Shown here one piece after another: positions 50,076 to 58,593 of a stretch of DNA of 64,000 nucleotides. Origin of the DNA: CF-46 sp963760735 (GTDB lineage Bacteria; Chloroflexota; Limnocylindria; Limnocylindrales; CSP1-4). Below the pieces are notes generated by a model. The model did no database searches. It worked only from the letters and a program-made list of their open reading frames with translations, and had not been told where the DNA came from. The stretch covers positions 124,001 to 188,000 of the forward strand of contig CAVXEB010000007.1 in NCBI GenBank assembly GCA_963760735.1, given 5' to 3'. The translations under genes and the position numbers were made by a program. Within the stretch, counting starts at the first letter, position 1; each line of letters starts with the position of its first letter.

Positions 50076-51166
50076 TGGCGACCGTCCGCCTGGCCTCGAT
50101 CACGAAGCGCTACGGCCAGACCGTTGCCGTCGACGGCCTCGACCTGGAGATCGCCAACGGCGAGCTGGTCACGCTGCTCGGCCCGTCGGGCTGCGGCAAG
50201 ACCACCACGCTGCGGATGGTCGCGGGGCTCATCGAGCCGACCGACGGCCGGGTCTTCTTCGATGCCGACGACGTCACGTTCCTGCCACCACGGAAGCGGA
50301 ACATCGGCTTCGTCTTCCAGTCGCCGGCACTCTTTCCGCACCTGTCTGTCGCCGACAACGTCGCGTTCGGGCTCTCGGTCAAGGGCGCCAGGAAGGACGC
50401 GATCCGGGACCGCGTCGACGAGATGCTGGCCATGGTCGGGCTATCGGGCTATGGAGCGAGGCTGCCGGCGCAGCTTTCCGGAGGCCAGCAGCAGCGGGTC
50501 GCGCTCGCCAGGGTCCTCGCAACGGATCCCCGCGTCCTGCTGTTCGACGAGCCCCTGTCCGCGCTCGACCGGAATCTCCGCGACACGCTGAAGTACTCGA
50601 TCCTCGACCTCCAGCGGCGGACCGGCAAGACCGCGATCTACGTCACCCACGACCAGTCCGAGGCCTTCGCGATCTCGGATCGCATCGTCGTGATGAACGC
50701 CGGCCGGGTGGAGCAGATCGGGACCCAGACCGAGATCTACCTCCAGCCGCAGACCCGCTTCGTCGCCGAGTTCATCGGCGCCAACAACGGCCTCGAGGGG
50801 ACGGTCGCGAGCGTCGACGGGTCCGGCGAGGACGGTCGGGCGACGGTTCGCGTTGGCGACCTGACGCTGCGCGCGCACGCGCACGACGGGCTGTCGGTCG
50901 GCGACCCGGTCATCGCCTATCTCCGTCCCGAAGACGTCCGGGTGCTCGAGGACGCTCACGACGGCGGCTGGCCGAACGTCGTGGAGGGCGTCGTCGACCG
51001 GGTGATCTTCGAGGGGCCGACGGCCCAGCTCCGTGTCGATCTCGGGGGTCGCGAGATCCGCGCCGACATCAGCGGCAACCGCCGGCTGACCGTCGGCCAG
51101 GACGCGGGCCGGATCGTCCTTGGGTTCGACGAGCTGACGCTCATCCCGGCAGAGCCACCGGCGTGA
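50075..51166 (+). CDS. ABC transporter ATP-binding protein
   Basis: 363 aa. Walker A GPSGCGKTT, Q-loop VFQSPALFPH, signature LSGGQQQR, Walker B LLFDEPLSALD, His switch VTHDQSEA and a C-terminal TOBE-type domain (VIAYLRPEDVRVLED). Closest in layout to PotA/FbpC/UgpC-type ATPases. Energises the two permeases upstream and completes the importer. Confidence 0.93.
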   Translation: MATVRLASITKRYGQTVAVDGLDLEIANGELVTLLGPSGCGKTTTLRMVAGLIEPTDGRVFFDADDVTFLPPRKRNIGFVFQSPALFPHLSVADNVAFGLSVKGARKDAIRDRVDEMLAMVGLSGYGARLPAQLSGGQQQRVALARVLATDPRVLLFDEPLSALDRNLRDTLKYSILDLQRRTGKTAIYVTHDQSEAFAISDRIVVMNAGRVEQIGTQTEIYLQPQTRFVAEFIGANNGLEGTVASVDGSGEDGRATVRVGDLTLRAHAHDGLSVGDPVIAYLRPEDVRVLEDAHDGGWPNVVEGVVDRVIFEGPTAQLRVDLGGREIRADISGNRRLTVGQDAGRIVLGFDELTLIPAEPPA

Positions 51167-51170
51167 TGCG

Positions 51171-52271
51171 GTGACCGATGCCGTCGCCCTCGCGAGGCAG
51201 GGCTTCCGAACGGTCTTCGGGCACGAGCTCGTCGGCGAGCTGCCGGCGTTCGTCCACCGGCCGTACCTCGTCGTGACGATGGCCGACCTGTGGCCTCGGT
51301 TCGAGGCCCAGCTGGCAGGTCCGTCCATGGCCGGCGTTCACCTGGTCGACACGCTCGAGCTGAGCGAGCTGGTCGCCCTGGAGGAGCGCCTGCCGAGGAC
51401 CGCGGCGATCATCGGTCTCGGCGGTGGACAGGCCCTCGACGTGGCGAAGTTCCTGGCCTGGACGCGCCGGCTGCCGCTGTTCCAGCTGCCGACCGCGACC
51501 ACCGTCAACGCGCCGTTCGGCCACCGCGCCGGCCTCCGCGACCAGGGGCGCGTCCGCTACCTCGGCTGGGCGGTCCCCGAGGCGGTCTACATCGACTTCG
51601 AGGTCATCGGATCGGCGCCACCGAACCTGAACCGGTCCGGCGTCGGCGACGTGCTCTGCTACCACACCGCTCGCCACGACTGGCAGCTCGCCGACCGGCT
51701 CGAGCGGAGCGAGCCGCGCTGGCCGTTCGACGCCGGCCTGATCGCCGACGCGGCGATCGTGATGGGCTGGGTCGTCGACGCGCTCGACGAGATCCGGGCC
51801 GGCTCGGAGGCGGGGGTTCGGGCCCTCGTCAACGCCCATCGCTGGGGCGGGACGACCTTCCACGACTCCGGCTGGAACCCGCGCCACATCGAGGGCGTGG
51901 AGCACTTCGTGTTCTACAACCTCGAGCGGATCACGGGCCGTCACTTCATCCACGGCCAGCCGGTCGGGCTGGGAATCATCGCCGGGTCCGTGCTGCAGGA
52001 CAACGAGCCCGACGCGATGGCCGCCGCGATCGCCCGTGCCGGCGTCGACATCCGGCCGGAGGCGATGGGCGTCACCTGGGACGACGTCGGCGAGGCGCTC
52101 CGGACACTCGGCTCGTATGTCCGGGAGGTCGGACTCTGGTTCACGGTCGCCGACACCGTCACGGTCACCGATGACCACGTCGCACGGATTCGCGACCTCG
52201 TCGAACGGACCTTCGGCGCGTGGGAGCCCATCACTCCGGGGCCCGCGGCCGATGTCGGAGGAGCGCGATGA
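51171..52271 (+). CDS. Glycerol-1-phosphate dehydrogenase-like (AraM/EgsA-type) metal dehydrogenase, copy 2
   Basis: 366 aa from GTG 51171, four bases after the ATPase stop. Same family as the first operon gene: IIGLGGGQALDVAK, D160 in GVGDVLCYHTARHDW, H245 in EGVEHFVFYN and H261 in FIHGQPVGLG. The two copies are the same length and clearly homologous along their whole length, but diverged enough to suggest different substrates or a heteromeric enzyme. Its stop overlaps the next start as ATGA. Confidence 0.85.
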   Translation: MTDAVALARQGFRTVFGHELVGELPAFVHRPYLVVTMADLWPRFEAQLAGPSMAGVHLVDTLELSELVALEERLPRTAAIIGLGGGQALDVAKFLAWTRRLPLFQLPTATTVNAPFGHRAGLRDQGRVRYLGWAVPEAVYIDFEVIGSAPPNLNRSGVGDVLCYHTARHDWQLADRLERSEPRWPFDAGLIADAAIVMGWVVDALDEIRAGSEAGVRALVNAHRWGGTTFHDSGWNPRHIEGVEHFVFYNLERITGRHFIHGQPVGLGIIAGSVLQDNEPDAMAAAIARAGVDIRPEAMGVTWDDVGEALRTLGSYVREVGLWFTVADTVTVTDDHVARIRDLVERTFGAWEPITPGPAADVGGAR

Positions 52272-53182
52272 AGCTGGGGCTGACGCTGCCGCAGGGATGC
52301 GATCGCGAGTACCTGGGCCTCGATGCGGCCACGGCCTGGCGACGGACCGACGAGGTCGCGCGCTGGGCGGAGGATGTCGGCTTCGAGTCCCTGTGGGTCT
52401 ACGACCACATGCAGGTCGACCCGCCGCCCGAGGAAGCACCGATCTTCGAACCCATCGCTGAGCTGGCCGCACTGGCGGTCGCGACGAGCCGCGCCCACCT
52501 CGGCCACCTCGTGCTTGCGGCGTCCTATCGCAACCCGGGCCTGACCGCGAAGGCCATCTCGACGATCGACGTGGTCAGCGGCGGTCGGGCGATCCTCGGG
52601 ATCGGTGCCGGGTGGAAGGAGGATGAGTGGCTGGCCTACGGCTACGGCTTCCCCGCGGCACCCGAGCGGCTGGCCGTCCTCGCCGACCACCTCGAGATCA
52701 TCACCCGGATGCTCGCGCCCGGGCGCGCCACGTACGAAGGCAAGCACGCCCATGTCCGCGATGCGATCCACGAGCCGAAGGGCCTGCAGCAGCCGCGGAT
52801 CCCGATCCTCGTCGGCGGGAACGGCCCGAAGGTCACCTGGCACCTCGCCGCGCGCTTCGCGGACGAGCTGAACCTGGATGCCCTCACCCCGGCGCAGGTC
52901 GAGGCGGCCCTGCCCGTGATCCGCCAGCGCTGCGCCGAGGTGGGTCGCGACCCTGAGTCGCTCGCCGTCTCGGTCCACGTCTGGGGCGAGGCGGCCGCGG
53001 CTCCGGCCGGCGCCGCCCGGCGGCAGCGGCTCCGCGACTACGCGGATCTCGGCCTCTCCCGCGTCATCGTCCAGGGGTTCGCCTGCGCCAAGGATCCGCA
53101 CGCGATCGACGACGTCATCGAGGACGCCACGGCGGTCGGCCTGCTCGAGGCGGATCGGAGCCCGGTCCAGGCCCGGCCCTAG
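52268..53182 (+). CDS. Luciferase-like (F420-type) oxidoreductase
   Basis: 304 aa, ATG after GGAGGA. TIM-barrel pattern of the LLM class: MKLGLTLPQG, FESLWVYDHM, LGHLVLAASYRNPGLTAKAISTIDVVSGGRAILGIGAGWKEDEW and IPILVGGNGPKVT. The YRNPGLTAK and GGR segments match the cofactor-binding pattern of F420-dependent members; FMN cannot be excluded. It ends the dehydrogenase/ABC operon, so it likely works on the same substrate or a breakdown product. Confidence 0.85.
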   Translation: MKLGLTLPQGCDREYLGLDAATAWRRTDEVARWAEDVGFESLWVYDHMQVDPPPEEAPIFEPIAELAALAVATSRAHLGHLVLAASYRNPGLTAKAISTIDVVSGGRAILGIGAGWKEDEWLAYGYGFPAAPERLAVLADHLEIITRMLAPGRATYEGKHAHVRDAIHEPKGLQQPRIPILVGGNGPKVTWHLAARFADELNLDALTPAQVEAALPVIRQRCAEVGRDPESLAVSVHVWGEAAAAPAGAARRQRLRDYADLGLSRVIVQGFACAKDPHAIDDVIEDATAVGLLEADRSPVQARP

Positions 53183-53189
53183 GGGCCGG
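53173..53189. terminator. Hairpin whose loop is the overlapping stop codons of convergent genes
   Basis: CCGGCCC (53173-53179), loop TAG (53180-53182), GGGCCGG (53183-53189). The loop is the plus-strand stop, and CTA at 53179-53181 is the minus-strand stop. Perfect seven-base arms make a symmetric structure usable by both transcripts. Confidence 0.5.
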
Positions 53190-53823
53190 CCCGCAGCAGG
53201 TCGAGCTCGCGCAGGTCGGACCGGAGGCGAGCCGGATCCACGTACCGGATGGCCCGGATCCCGAGCCGGGCCGCGGCCTCGACGTTCTCGAGCTGGTCGT
53301 CGACGAAGAGCGTCTCGCCAGGGACGAGCCCGTATCGATCCAGCAGGACCTCGAAGATCCGCGGATCCGGCTTGGCGAGACGCTCGTTGCCGGAGATCAC
53401 GATCCCGTCGAACCAGTCGAGGAACGGATAGCGCGGCCGAGCGAGGGGGAACGTCTCGCCCGACCAGTTGCTCAGGGCGAACAGACGGATGCCCCGCCGG
53501 CGCAGATCGGCGAGGACCGCGACGGTCGGCTCGATGGCGTCACCGAGGGTCTCGGGCCACCGCTTCCACCAGGCCTCGATCAGCTCCCGCTGATCCGGGT
53601 GACGGGTCGCCAGCTCTGCGACCGCGTCCGCCCACGGTCTGCCGGCATCCTGGGCCCGGTTCCACTCCGGCGTCGCGACGGTCGCGAGGAAGTCCTCCAT
53701 CGCGGCCTCGTCGTCGAACAGGCTCCGGTACAGGTAGCGCGGATTCCAGTCGATCAGGACGCCGCCCAGATCGAAGATCGCGGCACGAATCGGCTGCTCC
53801 ACGGCGGCCGGCTCGACGCTCAC
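53179..53823 (-). CDS. HAD-family hydrolase (haloacid dehalogenase/phosphatase-like)
   Basis: 214 aa from GTG 53823, overlapping the upstream stop as GTGA. HAD motifs in order: AAIFDLGGVLIDWNP (nucleophile Asp and general acid-base position), LFALSNWS, KPDPRIFEVLL (motif III Lys) and FVDDQLENVEAA. A helical cap lies between. The FDLGGVL...W start is typical of the YihX-like sugar-phosphate phosphatases. Substrate unknown. Confidence 0.87.
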   Translation of the reverse strand: MSVEPAAVEQPIRAAIFDLGGVLIDWNPRYLYRSLFDDEAAMEDFLATVATPEWNRAQDAGRPWADAVAELATRHPDQRELIEAWWKRWPETLGDAIEPTVAVLADLRRRGIRLFALSNWSGETFPLARPRYPFLDWFDGIVISGNERLAKPDPRIFEVLLDRYGLVPGETLFVDDQLENVEAAARLGIRAIRYVDPARLRSDLRELDLLRAGP

Positions 53824-54554
53824 GCCCGGAAGGTGCCGGTGAGGGTCGCCCGGTCGACGACGCGAGCCTTTGCGAGCGCCGCCCGCACGGCGGCGCCGTC
53901 CGGGTGGCCGGTGAGCGCGAGCGGCGCCTCGAGCGCGTAGAGGGTGAACCGGTAGTGGTGCGTGCCCGACGGCGGGCATGGACCGCCGTAGCCGACACGG
54001 CCGAAGTCGTTCATCCCCTGCTGCGGTGGGTTCGTCTTCGGTGACAGGCCGGCCGGCAGGCTCGAGGTCGTCGGGTCGACGTCGAGGACCGACCAGTGGA
54101 CCCAGTTGCGCCCGTCCGGGTCGTCGACGAACAGCACGAGTGCCTTCGCACCCGGCGGGACGCCCGACCAGGCGAGGGGCGGCGAGCGGTCCGCGCCCTT
54201 GCAGGTGAATTCTGCCGGGATCGCCCGGTCCGACTCGAATGCGGTCGAGGTGAGAGTGAGCGGACTCGTGCTCGGGGCCACGGATGTCTCCTCTGATGGT
54301 CCCGCGGCGGGCTCCACGGAACGGGATGCGCCGGGCGACGGGCTGACCGGGGCCACCTGGCTCCGGGCGGTCGGGGTCGAGGACTGCGGTTCGGCGACGG
54401 CGGACGACCCGGCGCTCGACGCACAACCAGCGAGGACCGCCAGCAGGGCCATCGCCAGACCCGCCAACCGGCGTCGTGAAGCGCCGGATCGTCCCACCGT
54501 GGCGCTCAGCGCACGGGATTGGGCCAGGAGGAGAGGATCGACTCGGTCCGCCAC
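53820..54554 (-). CDS. YbhB/YbcL (Raf kinase inhibitor-like) lipoprotein
   Basis: 244 aa from GTG 54554. Signal peptide with lipobox LAGC and an Ala/Ser/Pro-rich linker. The PEBP-type domain (about 100-244) has LTSTAFESDRAIPAEFTCKGADRSPPLAWSGVP, LVLFVDDPDG, WVHWSVLDV, NDFGRVGYGGPCPP and HHYRFTLYAL. These match the phosphatidylethanolamine-binding ligand pocket. Physiological role in bacteria is not settled. Confidence 0.87.
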   Translation of the reverse strand: MADRVDPLLLAQSRALSATVGRSGASRRRLAGLAMALLAVLAGCASSAGSSAVAEPQSSTPTARSQVAPVSPSPGASRSVEPAAGPSEETSVAPSTSPLTLTSTAFESDRAIPAEFTCKGADRSPPLAWSGVPPGAKALVLFVDDPDGRNWVHWSVLDVDPTTSSLPAGLSPKTNPPQQGMNDFGRVGYGGPCPPSGTHHYRFTLYALEAPLALTGHPDGAAVRAALAKARVVDRATLTGTFRA

Positions 54555-54689
54555 GTTGGATCCACCGTTCGTCAGCCGCTCGTCGAGCCTAGACGACGTG
54601 GGGTGAGCGCACAACGTCCCACGGATTCGTGCCGCCGGGGCCGGCACACCGCCGAGCGGCTCGTCTCACCGAACCCGGTCCGATCCCTC

Positions 54690-55502
54690 TCAGAGCACCC
54701 GTGACACGGTGAACAGGACGGCCGCGGCGACCGTGGCCGTGAAGCCGACCGGTCGCTGGAAGAAGCCGGACTCGGTCGCGTCGTCGGGCATCGTGTCCGT
54801 CTTCCAGGCCTCCTCGATGTGGATCTCCCGTGGCGAGATGCGATACCAGACGCGCGCCCCGGAGGAGATCGCTTCGCGGGCCGGTGCGCCGGCCACGAGG
54901 TAGACGAAGTACTGGATCGGAACGACGACCACGAGCCAGATGACATAGGCGATGACGAACGCAAAGGCGATGACGGCCGTGAACAGGAAGTCGACCCAGA
55001 GGCCCGTCGGGTCTTCGCCCTCGACGTCGGAACCAGGAGTCGCGGGATCGACCCCCGCCGCCTGAGGCGCCCCGGCGACGATCCGTGACGTGAGCTCATC
55101 GCTCAAGGCGGGATCGGCTAGGAGCTCCTGCTGCTGCCGTTGAAGCTCCGCCTGCGCGCGTCGCATTCTGCCGCGTTCACGCCACGTGTTCCGCGTCTCC
55201 GGGTTCAGCATCGTCGACCAGGCGAGCGGAGGCAGCGCGCCGAGTCTCACCCACGCGGCCAGGTACTCGACGGGATGCGCCGAGATCAGCGTGGTCATCT
55301 TGTTCAGGTCACCCCAGGCCAGCGTCACGAACCCGAAGACGATGCTGATCAACGCCCCGTTTGCCAGATACCAGCGGAAGTAGTCGGTCGCAAGCCAGGT
55401 CCTGAACACCAGCTCGTTGAGCAGCGAGACGCCGACGATGAAGCCCAGGCCGACGACGCCCGAGATGAACCGTTGCCTGCGCCCAGCTCCGACCAACCCC
55501 AT
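54690..55502 (-). CDS. Multi-span membrane protein, unknown
   Basis: 270 aa from ATG 55502. Two N-terminal spans (FISGVVGLGFIVGVSLLNELVF and ANGALISIVFGFVTLAW), a central charged helical region with AELQRQQQELLADP, and two or more C-terminal spans (LFTAVIAFAFVIAYVIWLVVVVPIQYFVYLV and TATVAAAVLFTVSRVL). EAISSGARVWYRISPREIHIEEAWK lies between the last two. I do not recognise the family. Confidence 0.65.
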   Translation of the reverse strand: MGLVGAGRRQRFISGVVGLGFIVGVSLLNELVFRTWLATDYFRWYLANGALISIVFGFVTLAWGDLNKMTTLISAHPVEYLAAWVRLGALPPLAWSTMLNPETRNTWRERGRMRRAQAELQRQQQELLADPALSDELTSRIVAGAPQAAGVDPATPGSDVEGEDPTGLWVDFLFTAVIAFAFVIAYVIWLVVVVPIQYFVYLVAGAPAREAISSGARVWYRISPREIHIEEAWKTDTMPDDATESGFFQRPVGFTATVAAAVLFTVSRVL

Positions 55503-55805
55503 CGTCGTCGTCCCCCGATCCCGCTGTTCCACTGCCGAGGAGCGCCGCCCGCCCGCCGCATGCCGCGTCGTGGTGAGGGCGCGAACATAGTCCCTTGCCG
55601 TCTCTTGATCATCGCCTCGGGGCGCGAGTGGCGGTCTTCCGACTGACAGGCCCGGGTTGACCGCACGCCCAGCGGAATCGTGACCCCGCCCGGTCGCCGC
55701 ACGGGTATCGTTCCGCGCATCAAGGCGCCCCCACCGCCCGCCCAGCGTTCGCGCTTCGACCATCCGTCACGGCGATCCAGCGTTCCCGCATGGAGGTGAG
55801 GTTCG
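55503..55805. other. Divergent intergenic region, about 300 bp
   Basis: Separates the membrane protein (minus) and the Tat-type protein (plus). CCAGCGTTC occurs twice (55741 and 55778 regions). TATCGT near 55705 could be a plus-strand -10. No convincing gene or RNA seen. Confidence 0.3.
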
Positions 55806-56690
55806 ATGTCCACGGATGCCCTCGATTCCGAGCAGCGCTCGCGTCGAGCGTTGCTTGCCGCCGCGGCCGGAAGCGCCGCGGCCCTCGTCGCCGGCTCGCT
55901 CGTCCGGCCCTCGTCGGCAGATGCTGCGTCGGCAGCGCTGATGACGGAGGTCGACAACGCGACCGATGCCACGACGTCGATCACGTCAACGGTGAACGGC
56001 GAGACGTCGGTCGGCTTCGCAACGACGGTCGGCGACCAGGCGACGGCGCTCCAGGGAAACAGCCCAGGCGGGATCGGCGTGCAGGGCACGAACGACGCGT
56101 CGGGTGCCGGCGTCGTCGGCGACTCCGGGGGATCGGTCGGCGTCTTCGGCCGGACCGGCGACCCGAACGGCTTTCCGGGCATCGCCGGCACCACGGCCGG
56201 GGTCGTCGGCTATAGCGGCGTCGAATTCCAGCCCGGCGTCTTCGGAAGCGGTGACATCGGCGTCGAAGCCGCCGGATCCATCGGGACGTTCGCAGTGGGT
56301 GCGCCTGCGCTGGTCGGGATCGGAGACGGGCTCGGGCCTCCCGGTCAGTTCGGCTCCGGGATCTACGGGTATTCCGGTTCGGTCAGCCCGCCGGAGCCGC
56401 CCGACAACGTCGGCGTCTACGCCCGCGGGGACGGCACGGCGGTCGCGCTCAAGGTCCAGGGCAAGACCGCGTTCAGTCGCAGCGGACGGTCGTACGTCAG
56501 CTCCGGAGGGCGCTCCCGGTCGATCTCGGTCGCCGGCCTCACGTCCGCCAACCTCGTCCTGGTGACGCTCCAGACCTACCGGTCCGGCGTCTATCTGGCC
56601 GCGGCCGTTCCGACGACCGGGAAGTTCACCGTCTATCTGAACAAGACCGTGACGGGAACGACCTACTTCGCCTGGTTCATCATCAACTAG
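55806..56690 (+). CDS. Secreted Gly-rich repeat protein with Tat-like signal
   Basis: 294 aa; ATG 55806 follows GGAGGTGAGG. N-terminus SEQRSRRALLAAAAGSAAALVAG is a twin-arginine-type signal. The middle (about 75-205) is made of short beta-helix-like Gly-Val repeats such as GGIGVQGTN, GAGVVGDSGGSVGVFGRTG and PGVFGSGDIGVEAAG. The C-terminal 80 residues (GRSRSISVAGLTSANLVLVTLQTYRSG) form a separate beta domain. Likely a surface or extracellular structural protein. Function unknown. Confidence 0.75.
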   Translation: MSTDALDSEQRSRRALLAAAAGSAAALVAGSLVRPSSADAASAALMTEVDNATDATTSITSTVNGETSVGFATTVGDQATALQGNSPGGIGVQGTNDASGAGVVGDSGGSVGVFGRTGDPNGFPGIAGTTAGVVGYSGVEFQPGVFGSGDIGVEAAGSIGTFAVGAPALVGIGDGLGPPGQFGSGIYGYSGSVSPPEPPDNVGVYARGDGTAVALKVQGKTAFSRSGRSYVSSGGRSRSISVAGLTSANLVLVTLQTYRSGVYLAAAVPTTGKFTVYLNKTVTGTTYFAWFIIN

Positions 56691-56700
56691 GCCGGATCCG

Positions 56701-56916
56701 ATGAAGCGAGACGTCACGATCAAGGCGCTCCTCCAGCGAGAGCGTCGCCTCCGACCCGGGGGCGGCGCGGCGGCCCCGGCCGGCGTGTTCACGAGGGCCG
56801 TTCGCCGCCGGGTCACGGCTCCGGGTCGAACCCGGATCGGCAGCGTCGGCGACCGACGGGCGACCTGGCGCGCGACGATCGACCGGCTGTTGACGAGTCC
56901 TCGAGAGCGTCCGTAG
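56701..56916 (+). CDS. Small basic protein, doubtful gene
   Basis: 71 codons from ATG 56701, 10 bp after the preceding stop. The product is Arg/Ala/Gly-rich without recognisable motifs (MKRDVTIKALLQRERRLRP start). It lies in the same direction and would be cotranscribed, but composition alone could produce such a frame in this GC-rich DNA. Confidence 0.3.
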   Translation: MKRDVTIKALLQRERRLRPGGGAAAPAGVFTRAVRRRVTAPGRTRIGSVGDRRATWRATIDRLLTSPRERP

Positions 56917-57019
56917 GCCGTCTGTTCCTGGCGACTGGAGCGCCCGCGCCAGCCCGCGACGAGTGTCGAGCCCGACCCCACGACCACGAGTCGGGCTCGA
57001 TGTCCGTCCCCGCGTCGTG

Positions 57020-57048
57020 TTGGCGCACCGGGGTCGAATCGTTACACT
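57020..57048 (+). promoter_or_regulatory. Promoter of tRNA-Gly
   Basis: TTGGCG (57020-57025), 17-bp spacer, TACACT (57043-57048), 13 bp before the tRNA. The same -10 sequence occurs before araA. Confidence 0.6.
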
Positions 57049-57061
57049 GGCGGTCTCCCGA

Positions 57062-57137
57062 GCGGGAGTAACTCAGTTGGCAGAGTGTCAGCTTCCCAAG
57101 CTGAATGTCGCGGGTTCGAACCCCGTCTCCCGCTCCA
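57062..57137 (+). tRNA. tRNA-Gly (anticodon CCC)
   Basis: 76 nt including encoded CCA. Acceptor GCGGGAG pairs with CTCCCGC. The anticodon stem TCAGC/GCTGA encloses TTCCCAA, giving anticodon CCC. T-arm GCGGGTTCGAACCCCGT. The 3' half recurs twice downstream, at 59376 and 60407. Confidence 0.95.
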
Positions 57138-57308
57138 TTTCCTCAACTCGGCTTCCCGGCCCCTCTTCCTCCGCGACTTCGTCCGATCGACGCAGGAACT
57201 CCGGGATGGACTCACCCCTGCCGGCGATCCCACCACCGTAACGGCGCGTTTCGTGCGGGCCCGGGACCGCCGAGGTGGCCGCTCCTCGACCCGTCAGCCG
57301 CCGTGGCA

Positions 57309-58493
57309 TCAGAGCGGATCTGGCGGTCGCTCGCCGGCGTCGAGCCGTTGCAGCTGTGCCGGCGTGAATGGCGGGTCGAACAGGAACGGTGATTCCTGGA
57401 AGCAACGGAACATCTCGGCGATGAACTGCACGCGATCATCGAGATCGGCCCAGTCGACGGCCCCGGATTCCCGCGGGTCATCACGCGTCGGATCGATCCG
57501 ATCGAGAAGATCGCGGAGCTCGGGCAGGACGATTTCCCGGAGTGACGGCGGGAAATCGGCGACGAGGTCCTCGCCGAGCCGGAGGTGGACGGCGGTCCCG
57601 AGGTCGATGGACATGAGGTGTCCTGTCAGGACGCGTCGCACGAGCGCTTGCTCTTCGAGAACGAGCGCGTCGATGGCGAGATCGAGCAGCGTTCGTCGCC
57701 CGAGCAGCCGGGCGATCAACACACGCAGCCGAACGATCCAGCCGGCATCCGGAAAGAGTGCTGCGACGACGCGATCCCGCACGTCGCGGGGATCCACGAC
57801 GCCCGCGTTAAGCGCAGCCGCGATCTCGGGCTGGAGACGGGTCTGCTCGTGGAAGCCGATCTCGAGGTTGGCGAGCAGGACGAGCTGGGCGCGCGTCATC
57901 GGGTCGACCTCGAAGCGCGCCTGCTGGTAGTGGACGAAGGCCTGGCGCAGGTAGCGCTGCCCTTCGGGCGGTTCGCCCGGCAAGAGACCCTCCACGAACC
58001 GGGCGAGGGTGTCCGAGTCGACGGCCGCATCCCCGCCGCACTCGACGTCGAAGCGCGCGAACTCGCGGCCGATCTCCTCGAACACCCGAAGGTTGCCACG
58101 GGCAACCGCCGCGCTCGCCCGATCCAGTGCGGCCGCAGGATCGATGACCTCCCGAACAGACCGGAGCGAGTCGCTGACAGAGATGCCCGCGCCGAATCGG
58201 CCTGCCTCCGTCATGACCTCGGTCGCGGCGCCCGTCGCGGCCGGTGAGGCTCGAAACGCCGCCTCGAGCGCGCGTTGGATGTCCTCCTTGCGGATCGTGC
58301 GTCCGGCCTGCTTCGACGCCCACGTCGCGTACGTGCACCAGTTGGCGACGGGCCCAAGGCGCGCCGCCGCCGCGTCCGAGAGATCGTGATAGGCCCGGGT
58401 GATCTGGAGGTTGCGGATCACGGGATCGGCGATGCCCGCGATGCGATCGATGTCCTCGGGGGTCCTGAGGCGGGAGAGCGATGGCGTCGACAC
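57309..58493 (-). CDS. Unknown conserved-looking protein, mostly helical
   Basis: 394 aa. Predicted mostly alpha-helical: TRAYHDLSDAAAARLGPVANWCTYATWASKQAGRTIRKEDIQRALE, YLRQAFVHYQQARFEVDPMTRAQLVLLANLEIGFHEQTRLQPEIAAAL, and a C-terminal DDRVQFIAEMFRCFQESPFLFDPPFT. The GFHEQTRLQPEI stretch looks like a conserved core. No signal peptide, no clear membrane span. I do not recognise the family. It lies between the tRNA-Gly and the first tRNA 3' copy, on the possible island. Confidence 0.7.
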   Translation of the reverse strand: MSTPSLSRLRTPEDIDRIAGIADPVIRNLQITRAYHDLSDAAAARLGPVANWCTYATWASKQAGRTIRKEDIQRALEAAFRASPAATGAATEVMTEAGRFGAGISVSDSLRSVREVIDPAAALDRASAAVARGNLRVFEEIGREFARFDVECGGDAAVDSDTLARFVEGLLPGEPPEGQRYLRQAFVHYQQARFEVDPMTRAQLVLLANLEIGFHEQTRLQPEIAAALNAGVVDPRDVRDRVVAALFPDAGWIVRLRVLIARLLGRRTLLDLAIDALVLEEQALVRRVLTGHLMSIDLGTAVHLRLGEDLVADFPPSLREIVLPELRDLLDRIDPTRDDPRESGAVDWADLDDRVQFIAEMFRCFQESPFLFDPPFTPAQLQRLDAGERPPDPL

Positions 58494-58593
58494 GGCAGGC
58501 CCCGGAGTCTACCGGCCTTGACCATGCACCAAGGCGAGCCCATCTTGGGGCCATCCATTCCCTGTGGTCACGATCGAAGAGGGCTCGGGCTCG

